NCBI RefSeq assembly: GCF_001425165.1
Contig: NZ_LMDU01000001.1
Span: 652,075-716,074 of the forward strand
Direction of reading: 5' to 3'
Origin: Pelomonas sp. Root405
GTDB lineage: Bacteria > Pseudomonadota > Gammaproteobacteria > Burkholderiales > Burkholderiaceae_C
Length of the DNA stretch: 64,000 bases
Below are positions 18,465 to 27,027 of the stretch, in pieces (the stretch's first letter is position 1; each line of letters begins with the position of its first letter). Under the pieces are notes generated by a model. It searched no databases, was not told the origin of the DNA, and saw nothing but the letters and a program-made list of their open reading frames with translations. The position numbers and the translations under genes are program-made.

Positions 18465-20262
18465 GACGCCCAAGAAGATCGAGAAACCTTGGCAGAGCGT
18501 TGGCCTGCTGATGAATTCGGCCCGACCCGAGCGCGCCCACTTGATCCGCGGCGGGCTCTGGCTCGCCGCCGCCGCCGGCCTCGAAGTGCTCGCCCCCATC
18601 CTCGGCAAGCGCTACATCGACCACCATCTGCTGCCGCGCCAGTTCGACATCACCGAGATGGCCACGCTGCTGATGCTGATGCTGCTGACCGGCTGGGCGG
18701 CGAGCTGGATCCGCTATGCCCAGCTGTCGCGCATGGCCGGTGTGGCCCGGCGCTCGGTGCTGCGGCTGCGCGAGCGCGTCTATGCGCATGTGCTGGCGCT
18801 GCCGATGGCCTTCTTCGACAAGGCCATCACCGGCCAGCTCGTCAGCCGCGTGACCAACGACACCGAGGCGGTGAACCAGCTCTACCGCCAGGTGCTGTAC
18901 GTGATGCTCGACTCGACCATCGTTGTCATCGGTTCGCTGGTGGCGATGGCCTTCCTGGACTGGCGGCTGATGCTCATCGTCGCGACGCTGGTGCCGGCCA
19001 TGGTGGTCATCATCCTGGCGTACCAGAAGCTGTCGGCGCCTGCAGTGGCGCGCACGCGCCAGCTGCGCAGCGACATCAATGCGCAGATGGCCGAGAGCAT
19101 GGCCGGCATGGCGGTGCTGCAGGCCAGCGGCGCGGCCGGGCGCTTCGGCGCGCGCTTCGAGACGACGAATGCCGAACACCGGCTGTCGCGCATCGCCGAG
19201 CTGCGCGCCAATGCCTGGCTGCTGCGGCCGGCGCTGGACCTGATGAATGTGCTGCTGCTCGTCACCGTCATCTACAGCTTCGGCCAGCGCCAGCTGACCG
19301 GGCCGATGGGCGTGCTGGAGGTGGGCCTGCTCTATGCCTTCCTCGCCTACATCGCCCGGGTCGTGGAACCGCTGATCCAGATCACCATGCAGTTCGGCCA
19401 GTTGCAGCAGGCCATGGTGGCCGCGTCGCGCGTGCGCACGCTGCTGGAGGAGGACGAACACCGCGGGCCGGCTCAGGACGGCCGAGAAATCACCCAGGGC
19501 GGCATCCGCATCGAGGGCCTGACCTTCGGCTATGCCCCGTCGCGGCCGGTGCTGCATGGCGTGGACGTGGACATCGCGCCAGGCAGCTTTGTCGGCATCG
19601 TCGGCCACACGGGCAGCGGCAAGAGCACGTTGCTGTCGCTGCTGCTGCGCTTCTACACGGCCCAGGCCGGGCGCATCACGGTGGACGGCCAGCCGCTGGC
19701 CAGCGTGCCCGATGCTGCCTTTCGCGACGCCGTGGGCCTGGTGCCGCAGGAGCCCTATCTGATGTCGGCCAGCGTGCGCGACAACATCGCGATGGGGCGG
19801 CCGGGCATCGGCGAGGAAGACATCCAGGCCGCGGCCCAGGCGGCGCGCGCGCATGACTTCATCACCGCGCTGCCGCAGGGCTATGACACCCAGCTGGGTG
19901 AGGGCGGGGCCCGCGTGTCCACCGGCCAGAAGCAACTGCTGGCAATGGCGCGGGCGTTGGCGGGCTCACCGCGCATCCTGTTCCTGGACGAAGCCACCAG
20001 CAACATCGACAGCGCCACCGAGCAGCGCGTCGGCGAGGCGCTGACGGCGCTGCGCGGCCGCGTGACGGTGGTAGCCATCGCCCACCGGCTGTCGACCATC
20101 CGCGCGGCCGACCAGATCCTGGTGCTCAACCACGGCCACCTGCAGGAGCGCGGCACACACGAGGCGCTGATGGCGCTCGACGGCGGCCTGTACCGCCGGC
20201 TGGTGGAGCTGCAGACGCTGGAAGAGACGGACGCGGCCGAGCTCAGCGAACCAGAGGCCTGA
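18451..20262 (+). CDS. Heterodimeric ABC exporter half B (MdlB-like)
   Basis: This 603-residue partner half-transporter starts at TTG (LKPPETPKKIEK) within the end of half A. Six membrane helices precede an NBD with Walker A GHTGSGKST, Walker B ILFLDEATSNID (catalytic Glu514) and IAHRLS. The signature motif is altered to VSTGQKQ (residues 489-495) instead of LSGGQ. Half A lacks the catalytic Glu and half B has the altered signature. The dimer should therefore have one working and one degenerate ATP site, as in MdlAB-type exporters. The 3' end overlaps the convergent SDR gene by 20 bases. Confidence 0.9.
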   Translation: MKPPETPKKIEKPWQSVGLLMNSARPERAHLIRGGLWLAAAAGLEVLAPILGKRYIDHHLLPRQFDITEMATLLMLMLLTGWAASWIRYAQLSRMAGVARRSVLRLRERVYAHVLALPMAFFDKAITGQLVSRVTNDTEAVNQLYRQVLYVMLDSTIVVIGSLVAMAFLDWRLMLIVATLVPAMVVIILAYQKLSAPAVARTRQLRSDINAQMAESMAGMAVLQASGAAGRFGARFETTNAEHRLSRIAELRANAWLLRPALDLMNVLLLVTVIYSFGQRQLTGPMGVLEVGLLYAFLAYIARVVEPLIQITMQFGQLQQAMVAASRVRTLLEEDEHRGPAQDGREITQGGIRIEGLTFGYAPSRPVLHGVDVDIAPGSFVGIVGHTGSGKSTLLSLLLRFYTAQAGRITVDGQPLASVPDAAFRDAVGLVPQEPYLMSASVRDNIAMGRPGIGEEDIQAAAQAARAHDFITALPQGYDTQLGEGGARVSTGQKQLLAMARALAGSPRILFLDEATSNIDSATEQRVGEALTALRGRVTVVAIAHRLSTIRAADQILVLNHGHLQERGTHEALMALDGGLYRRLVELQTLEETDAAELSEPEA

Positions 20263-20977
20263 CGCGCGTGAAGCCGCCGTCCACAGGCAAGACCTGGCCC
20301 GTCAGCCGGTCGGCCGCGTCGGACAGCAGCCAGGCCATCACGCCGGCCACCTGCTCGGGCGTCTGCACACCGCCCAGCGGGTACTGCTTGCCGGCGCCTT
20401 CGCGCATGGCGGGCTGCTTGAGCATGGCAGCAGTCATCGGCGTGTCGGTCATGCCGGGTGCGACCGCATTGATGCGCAGGCCCTGCGGCGCATAGGTCGC
20501 CGCCGCGCTGCGCACCAGGGCCTCGATGCCGCCCTTGGCCGCGGCAATGGCCTCGTGGTTGGCCACGCCGATGCCGGCCACCACCGAACTGACAAGCACG
20601 GCAGCGCCCGGCTGCGCGGGTTCACGCAGGGCCTCCACCCAGGCGCCCAGCGTGAACAGCGCGCTTTCCAGGTTGATGCGCAGCACCTCGCGCACAGCTT
20701 CAGCCCGGCTGCGGTGCAGCGGCGCGATCAGCGTGCTGCCCACGCAATGGGCCAGCCGCGTGGGCACGCCGAGCGCCTCGCGGCACTGCGCGACGGCGGC
20801 GGCTGCGCCCTCGGGCGTCGTGGTGTCGGCCTGGATGTGCAGCGCGGCCGGCACCTCGGCCAGCGCGGCTGCATCGCGGCCGACGGCGGCAACCTGCCAG
20901 CCTTGTGCGTGCAGTTGGCTGCACAGGGCGCGGCCGATGCCGCCGCGGGCGCCGGTGACGAGAACGATGGGGCTCAT
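20243..20977 (-). CDS. Atypical short-chain dehydrogenase/reductase, catalytic Tyr replaced
   Basis: This 244-residue SDR has the cofactor motif TGARGGIGRAL at residues 8-18, an Asn in RINLES and a Ser pair in VLVSSVVAG. It ends with the usual GQVLPVDGG. At the Tyr-X3-Lys position the sequence is NHEAIAAAKGG. Counting 13 residues from the active Ser gives Ile144, with Lys148 kept. The classic oxidoreductase Tyr is therefore absent. It is the last gene of the DCC-coq7-ubiG operon and overlaps ubiG by 4 bases, so a link to quinone metabolism is possible but unproven. Confidence 0.85.
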   Translation of the reverse strand: MSPIVLVTGARGGIGRALCSQLHAQGWQVAAVGRDAAALAEVPAALHIQADTTTPEGAAAAVAQCREALGVPTRLAHCVGSTLIAPLHRSRAEAVREVLRINLESALFTLGAWVEALREPAQPGAAVLVSSVVAGIGVANHEAIAAAKGGIEALVRSAAATYAPQGLRINAVAPGMTDTPMTAAMLKQPAMREGAGKQYPLGGVQTPEQVAGVMAWLLSDAADRLTGQVLPVDGGFTRVRPLVR

Positions 20978-21720
20978 GCGGGCGTCTCCGAAGCGGGGCG
21001 GGCAAAGCTCGTCAGGTAGTTGACCGAGGTGTCGCGCGTCCAGCTGGCGCGGTGCAGCAGCGGCAGATAGCGCATGCCCAGCCGCTGCAGCGGCCGCAGG
21101 CCGGCGCGCGTGGCAGCGGCCTCCAGCTCGGCCGGCGTGACGAACTGGCGCCAGCGGTGCGTGCCCACCGGCAGCACGCGCAGGATGTACTCCGCGCCGG
21201 CAATCGCCAGCAGCCAGCTGCGCGCGGTGCGGTTGATGGTGGAGGCGATCAGCAGCCCGCCCGGTGCCACATGGTCGGCCACCTGCGCCAGGAAGGCCGG
21301 CACATCGTCGACATGCTCCACCACCTCCAGCGCCAGCACGATGTCGAAGCGCTCGTCGGGCTGCAAGGCCACGGCCGGCTCGCCGACGCGGTAGTCCAGC
21401 CCGGGCAATATTTCAGATAGATCGCCAGCATGGCGGCGCGCCGCGCCGATGTTGCCGGCCGAGGCGTCGATGCCCACCACGCGCAGGCCGTCGCGGGCCA
21501 GCGGCTCGGCCATCAGGCCGCCGCCACAGCCCACGTCCAACAGGCTCAGGCCCGCGCGCTCGCCGTGGTGGCGGCGGACGGCCTCCCGCACCCAGGCCAG
21601 GCGCAGTGCATTGGTCACGTGCAGCGGCCGCATCGGCCCGCGCGGGTTCCACCAGGTTGCGCTCCAGGCGTCGAAGCGGGCGATCTCGGCGGGGATGACC
21701 GTGCTGCGCGCGTCAGACAT
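20974..21720 (-). CDS. ubiG: Ubiquinone biosynthesis O-methyltransferase UbiG
   Basis: This 248-residue SAM-dependent enzyme does both O-methylations of the ubiquinone ring. It starts MSDARSTVIPAEIARFDA and has the conserved WWNPRGPMRPLHVTNALRLAWV region. The SAM motifs are LLDVGCGGGLMAEPLA, VVGIDAS, ALEVVEHVDD and APGGLLIASTINRT, all characteristic of UbiG. The start at 21720 overlaps the coq7 end by 8 bases. Longer upstream reading is out of family character and is rejected. Confidence 0.95.
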   Translation of the reverse strand: MSDARSTVIPAEIARFDAWSATWWNPRGPMRPLHVTNALRLAWVREAVRRHHGERAGLSLLDVGCGGGLMAEPLARDGLRVVGIDASAGNIGAARRHAGDLSEILPGLDYRVGEPAVALQPDERFDIVLALEVVEHVDDVPAFLAQVADHVAPGGLLIASTINRTARSWLLAIAGAEYILRVLPVGTHRWRQFVTPAELEAAATRAGLRPLQRLGMRYLPLLHRASWTRDTSVNYLTSFARPASETPA

Positions 21721-22255
21721 GGCGACACACCGACACCGCCTGGGCGGAGCCCCATCCCACCACGGTACACCACAGCCGCAGCAGCAACCCCGGCGCGCGG
21801 TCGGCATGCGCCGCTGCGGCTTCGTCCCGGTGGTGGGCCTCGTCCTGACGGCAGGCCTCCAGCTCGGCGCGCAGGCGGCCCCAAGCGGCATCGCCCGCCA
21901 GGCGGTCGATCTGTTGCTGGTAATGAACGTCCACAAAGGTCTCGACCGCCGCGATGGTGGCGTAGACGGCGCGCGGCCCGAACAGCGTGGGCAGGGCGCC
22001 GGTCAGCCAGCCGCTCAGTCGCCACAGCGGCAGCAGGCGGCTGCGCTGGCCCGCCGGCAGCCAACCGTTGATGACGGCGAGGTGGCGCTGCTCGGTGGCC
22101 AGGTGCCGCCGCGCGAAGTCGCGCAGCGCCGGGTCGCGGCTGAGCGCCAGCACGCCGCGATAGATGCAGACGGCACCGGTCTCGCCGGCATGGTCGGTGC
22201 GCAGGTCGGCCGCGAGTGCGGGCGGCAGCGCTGCCCGCTCCAGTACGGCGCTCAT
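21713..22255 (-). CDS. coq7: Coq7-type demethoxyubiquinone hydroxylase
   Basis: This 180-residue diiron hydroxylase adds the last hydroxyl to the ubiquinone ring. The diiron ligands are visible in DHAGETGAVCIYRG, TEQRHL, AAVETFVDVHY and QDEAHHRDEA. Coq7 replaces the flavoprotein UbiF in many beta- and alphaproteobacteria. The ATG at 22255 overlaps the upstream DCC gene stop (ATGA), and ubiG follows with overlap. The operon therefore supplies two successive late steps of ubiquinone synthesis. Confidence 0.95.
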   Translation of the reverse strand: MSAVLERAALPPALAADLRTDHAGETGAVCIYRGVLALSRDPALRDFARRHLATEQRHLAVINGWLPAGQRSRLLPLWRLSGWLTGALPTLFGPRAVYATIAAVETFVDVHYQQQIDRLAGDAAWGRLRAELEACRQDEAHHRDEAAAAHADRAPGLLLRLWCTVVGWGSAQAVSVCRHV

Positions 22256-22638
22256 GGCGCCCGCCTCCACATCCGGCGCGCCACCAGGAACGCGCCATAG
22301 GCCGCATCCAGCAGCGCCACCACCGGCCGGTGGTCGAGCCAGCGCGCCAGCCACGCGGTGCGCGGCAGCGCGGCCCACATGGCGATGAAGGCGGCGGCCC
22401 CGCCCACCAGCGAGCCATCGGCGCGGCGCACATGCAGCCGCGCCAGGGCTGCCGCGCGGCTCAGGCCGGGGCCGAATGCGGCGGGCTCGCAGGCCGCGGC
22501 ATCCACCCACTGCACGGCGTCGGCGCCTGACTGGCGGCGGTACATCGCGATCTCGCGACTGCAGACCGGGCAGCCGCCGTCGAAATAGACCGTGGAGCGG
22601 GTGTCATACGGCGTGGCTTGGCGAGACATGGCCGGCAT
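22252..22638 (-). CDS. DCC-family thiol-disulfide oxidoreductase-like protein (DUF393)
   Basis: This 128-residue protein carries the family-defining start VYFDGGCPVCSREIAMYRR, with a Cys-X2-Cys pair at a thioredoxin-like position. WVDAAACEP and a C-terminal hydrophobic-basic end (FLVARRMWRRAP) follow. The family is presumed redox-active, but its partners are unknown. It heads the coq7-ubiG-SDR operon. The start could be the ATG at 22638 or the one at 22629, and neither has a strong ribosome site. Confidence 0.85.
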   Translation of the reverse strand: MPAMSRQATPYDTRSTVYFDGGCPVCSREIAMYRRQSGADAVQWVDAAACEPAAFGPGLSRAAALARLHVRRADGSLVGGAAAFIAMWAALPRTAWLARWLDHRPVVALLDAAYGAFLVARRMWRRAP

Positions 22639-22688
22639 GGTGCCTGCGTCGCCACAACCCTGCCGCCGCTCGGGTATGTCGCGCCGGG

Positions 22689-23930
22689 TCAGGCCTGGCG
22701 CGCTTCCAGCACCGTCAGGCTGCCGCGCAGCGAACGCAACGCCTGTTCCATGGGCGTTTCGCCCGGCGCCGGCAGCAGGCGGGCCTCGCGGCTGGCCAGC
22801 ACGTCTTCGCGCAGCGTCAGCCCGGCGCGTGCGAACTGCGGCCTGAGCACCGCCGAACGCTCGCGCAGCAGCTCGCGCGTGGCTTGGTAGGCGTGCTCGG
22901 CGAGGTGACGGCGCTGGCTGTAGCTGAAGGTGTTGGCCATGAACAGCTCGGCATCGCGCGGGTCGGGCTCGAACAGCAGGATGTCGGTCTGCGGATGCGT
23001 CAGCTCATAGCCCTTCATGCCGAGTTCCAGCCGTGAGTGGATCAACGAGCGGAAGGTCTGCGACAGCACCAGCGGCAGGCCGCCGTCCACCAACCGGTGG
23101 ATGCGCGGCTGCAGCGCACGCAGGGCCGGGCGGCCGAGCTTGCTGGCCAACTTCTTCGCCCGGCGCGAGCGTGCGTCGCGCGGCGACAGGCGGTTGCTCT
23201 CGTAGGGCACCAGCGGGTTCAGGCAGATCAGCAGATCTAGCCCGCGGTCCAGCAGCACGGAGGCGTGCAGCGTCTTCTTCAACGCGCCGTCGACGTAATG
23301 CCGGCCGTCGATCTCGACCGGCGGAAACAGGCCCGGCAGCGCGGCGCTGGCCTGCACGGCCTGGGAGATGGGCACATGGTCCCAGCCCTCGCTGCCGAAG
23401 GGGATGGCGTCGCCGCTGTCCAGGTCGGTCGCGACCAGCACGAGGCGGTGGCGCAGTTCGCGGAAGTCGTTCGTGCGGCCGGGTTCGGCGAAGACCTGGG
23501 TCAACGCCTCGCCGAAACGCTCGCTGCTCAGCAGGCCGGTGGGCAGCACGCGGCCGAGGCGCTCGATGGCACCGAGCACGGAGCGGCCCTCCAGCAGCAC
23601 CTCCCGCGCGGCGTCGGCCAGCAGGCCGGGGAGCAGGCGCAGGCGCTCGCCGAACTCCGGCCACGCGGGCTGCAGCAGCTCGGCGGGGTCGAAGCGGTCG
23701 GGGGCCTCGGCGGTGTTCTCGATGAAGGCGGCGCAGAGCTGGCGCGGCGTCATGCCGTTGGCCAGGCCGGCGGCGATGAAGCCGCCGGCGCTGACGCCGA
23801 TGTAGCCGTCGCAGGCGGTGAAGTCGAGGCCTTGAACAGCCTCCTCCAAAGCACAAAGGGCGCCAACTTCATAGATGGCGCCCAGTGGGCCTCCGCCTGC
23901 CAGGGCCAACCCGATCCGTGGTTGGCGCAT
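22689..23930 (-). CDS. Patatin-like phospholipase
   Basis: This 413-residue serine hydrolase of the patatin fold has an oxyanion loop AGGGPLG (residues 11-17). The nucleophile elbow is GVSAGG (Ser47) and the partner Asp is Asp214 in YVDGALKKT. It is a cytoplasmic lipid acyl hydrolase with no signal peptide. The gene begins 22 bases after the stop of the phasin gene, so it may act at the surface of storage granules or on membrane lipids. That role is inferred from position. Confidence 0.9.
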   Translation of the reverse strand: MRQPRIGLALAGGGPLGAIYEVGALCALEEAVQGLDFTACDGYIGVSAGGFIAAGLANGMTPRQLCAAFIENTAEAPDRFDPAELLQPAWPEFGERLRLLPGLLADAAREVLLEGRSVLGAIERLGRVLPTGLLSSERFGEALTQVFAEPGRTNDFRELRHRLVLVATDLDSGDAIPFGSEGWDHVPISQAVQASAALPGLFPPVEIDGRHYVDGALKKTLHASVLLDRGLDLLICLNPLVPYESNRLSPRDARSRRAKKLASKLGRPALRALQPRIHRLVDGGLPLVLSQTFRSLIHSRLELGMKGYELTHPQTDILLFEPDPRDAELFMANTFSYSQRRHLAEHAYQATRELLRERSAVLRPQFARAGLTLREDVLASREARLLPAPGETPMEQALRSLRGSLTVLEARQA

Positions 23931-23952
23931 GGTCAGAGAGAACTAGCTCGGG

Positions 23953-24666
23953 TCAGGCCTGAGCAGCCGGCGCGGCGGCCGGTGCAGTTGCAGCCTTCTT
24001 GGCAGCCGGTGCGCGCTTGGCCGGGGCGGCCTTCTTGGCCGCGGGCGCCGCAGCCTTCTTGGCCGGGGCCACGGCCTTCTTGGCGACGGCCTTGACGGCT
24101 GCCTTCACGGGCGCCGCCTTCTTGGCCACAGCCTTCTTGGCCGGTGCGGCCTTGGCGACCACGGCCTTCTTCACGGCGGCAGCCTTCTTGACCACGGCCT
24201 TCTTGGCCTTGGCAGCGGGGGCAGCCTTCTTCAGGCCGGCCGACACGGCCAGGTCGTCGATGCGCTTGATCAGGCTCTGCACGTCGCTGGCGGACGGCAC
24301 GTTCAGCGTCTTGAGCGCCTTGGCCACGCGCTGCTCGAAGATCGATTCGAGCTTGTCCCAGTGCTGGCCGGCCTTGGCGCCGACATCACCGGCCACGCCG
24401 CTCATCTTGCTCGCCACGGCGCTGAGCTTTTCTTCAGCGGCGGATTGGGTCTTCTTCTGCAATTTGAGTCCTTCCGAAACGAGGGCCTCGAAAACCTTGC
24501 CACCCTCGCCCTGGGCCTTGGAGAAGGATGCCAGGCCGGCGGCCCAGATCTGCTGGGCGCTGTCCTTGACGTTCTGTGCCATTGCGCTGTCGAGCAGGCC
24601 AGCGGGGAAGCCGGTGGCGGCCGCAGCCTTCTTCTTGTCAGCCATCTTCTGGAGCTTCTTGACCAT
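23953..24666 (-). CDS. PhaF-type phasin with histone H1-like Ala/Lys-rich tail
   Basis: This 237-residue protein starts MVKKLQKMADKKKAA, with an AAGGA-type ribosome site just upstream that sets the ATG at 24666. Residues about 25-135 form the amphipathic phasin domain (AQQIWAAGLASFSKAQGEGG, FEQRVAKALKTL), which binds polyhydroxyalkanoate granules. Residues about 140-237 are a low-complexity AKKA/VKKA/APAKKA tail like that of PhaF, which binds DNA and helps granule segregation. It forms an operon with the patatin gene and is divergent from the fatty acyl reductase. Confidence 0.92.
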   Translation of the reverse strand: MVKKLQKMADKKKAAAATGFPAGLLDSAMAQNVKDSAQQIWAAGLASFSKAQGEGGKVFEALVSEGLKLQKKTQSAAEEKLSAVASKMSGVAGDVGAKAGQHWDKLESIFEQRVAKALKTLNVPSASDVQSLIKRIDDLAVSAGLKKAAPAAKAKKAVVKKAAAVKKAVVAKAAPAKKAVAKKAAPVKAAVKAVAKKAVAPAKKAAAPAAKKAAPAKRAPAAKKAATAPAAAPAAQA

Positions 24667-24852
24667 GGGTTGTCCTTGCGAGTTAGCGAATTGCCGACGC
24701 ACTGTAGCGGCGGCATCCCGCGCCAGCACGGCCATTCCTAGTGAGTGCGCTCTACGCAAAGCGACGCCTGTCCTCGGGAAAGTGCCCAGCGGGGCGCCGG
24801 GGTCGCTGGTCAAGAATCAGCGCGATCCCATCCAAACAAGCAGGAGACCCGC

Positions 24853-26847
24853 ATGCAGTATTTCGTCACTGGCGCCACCGGCTTCATCGGCAAGCGACTC
24901 GTCAAGAAGTTGCTGGCGCGGCGCGGCAGCACGGTCCATTTCCTGATGCGTGAGGAGAGCGCGGGCAAGCTGCCCGACCTGCTCGCCTACTGGGGCGTCT
25001 CCAAGACCCGCGCGATTCCCGTCTACGGCGACCTGACGGGCAAGAAGCTCGGCGTGGCCAGCGATGTCATCAAGAGCCTGAAGGGTCAGATCGATCACCT
25101 CTACCACCTGGCCGCGGTCTACGACCTGAGCGCCGATGAAGAGGCGCAGGTCGCCGTCAACATCGAGGGCACGCGCAGCATGGTGGAGTTTGCGCAGGCC
25201 ATCGACGCGGGTCACGTGCACCATGTGTCGTCGATTGCGGCGGCCGGCCTGTACGAGGGCGTGTTCCGCGAGGACATGTTCGAGGAGGCCGAGAACCTCG
25301 ATCACCCCTACTTCATGACCAAGCACGAGAGCGAGAAGATCGTGCGCAAGGAATGCAAGCGGCCGTGGACGGTCTACCGCCCGGCGCTGGTCGTCGGCGA
25401 CTCCACCTCCGGCGAGATGGACAAGGTCGACGGGCCTTACTACTTCTTCAAGCTGATCCAGCGCATGCGCCAGATCCTGCCGCCGTGGATGCCCAGCGTC
25501 GGCCTGGAGGGCGGCCGCATCAACATCGTGCCGGTGGACTTCGTTGTCGACGCGCTCGACCACATCTCGCACAAGGTCAGCAAGGGCCACGGCTGTTACC
25601 ACCTCGTGGATCCGCAGGGCTACCGCGTCGGCGATGTGCTGGATATCTTCAGCAAGGCCGCGCATGCGCCCAAGATGAATCTGTTCATCAACGCGGCGCT
25701 GCTGGGCTTCATCCCCAAGAGCGTCAAGAAGGGCCTCATGGCGCTGGCGCCGGTGCGCCGCATCCGCAACGCCGTCATGAAGGACCTCGGCATCCCCGAG
25801 GACATGTTCACCTTCATCAATTACCCGACGCGCTTCGACTGCCGCGACACCGAAGCCGCGTTGAAGGGCTCGGGCATCGCCTGCCCCGACCTGAACGACT
25901 ATGCCTGGCGGCTGTGGGATTACTGGGAGCGTCATCTCGACCCGGCGCTGTTCATCGACCGATCGCTGCGCGGCGCGACCGGCGGCAAGGTGGTGCTGGT
26001 GACGGGTGGCTCGTCCGGCATAGGCTTGGCCGCGGCCATCAAGTTCGCCGAGGCCGGCGCCATCACGCTGATCTGCGCGCGTGACGAGGTCAAGCTGGCC
26101 GAGGCGGTCAAGGAGATCAAGGACAAGGCCGGCAAGGACGCGCAGATCCACAGTTATGCCTGCGACATCGCGGACGAGGCCGGCTGCGCCGGGCTGATCG
26201 CCTGGTGCAACGAGAACTTCGGCGGCGTCGACTTCCTCATCAACAACGCCGGTCGCTCCATCCGCCGCGCCATCGAGAGCAGCTACGACCGCTTCCACGA
26301 CTTCCAGCGCACGATGGACCTGAACTACTTCGGCTGCCTGCGCGTCACCATGGGCCTGCTGCCCGGCATGGTGGCCAAGAAGAAGGGCCATGTCGTCAAC
26401 ATCAGCTCCATCGGCGTGCTGACCAACGCGCCGCGCTTCAGCGCCTACGTGGCCAGCAAGGCCGCGCTGGACGCCTGGACGCGCTGCGCCTCCAGCGAGT
26501 TCGCCGACACCGGCGTGACCTTCACCACCATCAACATGCCGCTGGTGCGCACGCCCATGATCGCGCCGACAGCGATCTACAAGAACGTGCCGACGCTGGC
26601 GCCCGAGGAGGCTGGCGACATGATTGCGCAGGCCTGCATCAACAAGCCGGTGCGCATCGCCACGCGCTTGGGCATCTCGGGCGAGATGCTGCATGCGGCC
26701 GCGCCGCGCATCGCGCAGATCGTCATGAACACGACTTTCCGCATGTTCCCCGACAGCTCGGCCGCCAAGGGCGACAAGTCGGGCAAGCCGACGCTGTCGC
26801 CCGAAGCCATCGCGATGCAGCAGATGATGCGAGGCATCCATTTCTAG
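24853..26847 (+). CDS. Two-domain fatty acyl-CoA/ACP reductase (alcohol-forming, Marinobacter FACoAR type)
   Basis: This 664-residue protein fuses an extended SDR/epimerase-like N-domain and a classic SDR C-domain. The N-domain has TGATGFIGKRLV with Gly7, Gly10 and Gly13, and Tyr153/Lys157 in YFMTK. The C-domain has TGGSSGIGLA near 383 and Tyr532/Lys536 in YVASK. From memory, the whole length matches the Marinobacter 661-residue reductase. That enzyme converts fatty acyl-CoA via aldehyde to fatty alcohol for wax esters. Shared stretches include HHVSSIAAAGL, DKVDGPYYFFK, NAGRSIRR and NISSIGVLTNAPRFSAYVAS. The ATG at 24853 follows an AGGAGA ribosome site. Confidence 0.88.
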   Translation: MQYFVTGATGFIGKRLVKKLLARRGSTVHFLMREESAGKLPDLLAYWGVSKTRAIPVYGDLTGKKLGVASDVIKSLKGQIDHLYHLAAVYDLSADEEAQVAVNIEGTRSMVEFAQAIDAGHVHHVSSIAAAGLYEGVFREDMFEEAENLDHPYFMTKHESEKIVRKECKRPWTVYRPALVVGDSTSGEMDKVDGPYYFFKLIQRMRQILPPWMPSVGLEGGRINIVPVDFVVDALDHISHKVSKGHGCYHLVDPQGYRVGDVLDIFSKAAHAPKMNLFINAALLGFIPKSVKKGLMALAPVRRIRNAVMKDLGIPEDMFTFINYPTRFDCRDTEAALKGSGIACPDLNDYAWRLWDYWERHLDPALFIDRSLRGATGGKVVLVTGGSSGIGLAAAIKFAEAGAITLICARDEVKLAEAVKEIKDKAGKDAQIHSYACDIADEAGCAGLIAWCNENFGGVDFLINNAGRSIRRAIESSYDRFHDFQRTMDLNYFGCLRVTMGLLPGMVAKKKGHVVNISSIGVLTNAPRFSAYVASKAALDAWTRCASSEFADTGVTFTTINMPLVRTPMIAPTAIYKNVPTLAPEEAGDMIAQACINKPVRIATRLGISGEMLHAAAPRIAQIVMNTTFRMFPDSSAAKGDKSGKPTLSPEAIAMQQMMRGIHF

Positions 26848-26888
26848 CAAAGCGGCGCATCAAGCTACTGCGCGCGCACATGGCGGGC

Positions 26889-26928
26889 CTGCGCTGCTCG
26901 CCGTACGCGAGTACGGCTGCGCTGCTCG
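26889..26928. repeat. Hairpin flanked by 12-bp direct repeats (REP-like)
   Basis: A 7-bp inverted repeat GCCGTAC/GTACGGC with a GCGA loop (26900-26917) is bracketed by two exact copies of CTGCGCTGCTCG at 26889-26900 and 26917-26928. It lies in the 180-base gap between the acyl reductase and the acetyltransferase gene. It could be a dispersed repeat element or a structured 3' end. There is no T tract. No second copy was noticed in this window. Confidence 0.5.
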
Positions 26929-27027
26929 ACCCACCCTGAGCCCGCTCGCTACGCTTGCTGCACCACTTTGCCCGGCCGCGTGCCGCCTGGGGGCGTCCGC
27001 GGCCGATCTGTCTGACGGAGAGTTTTC

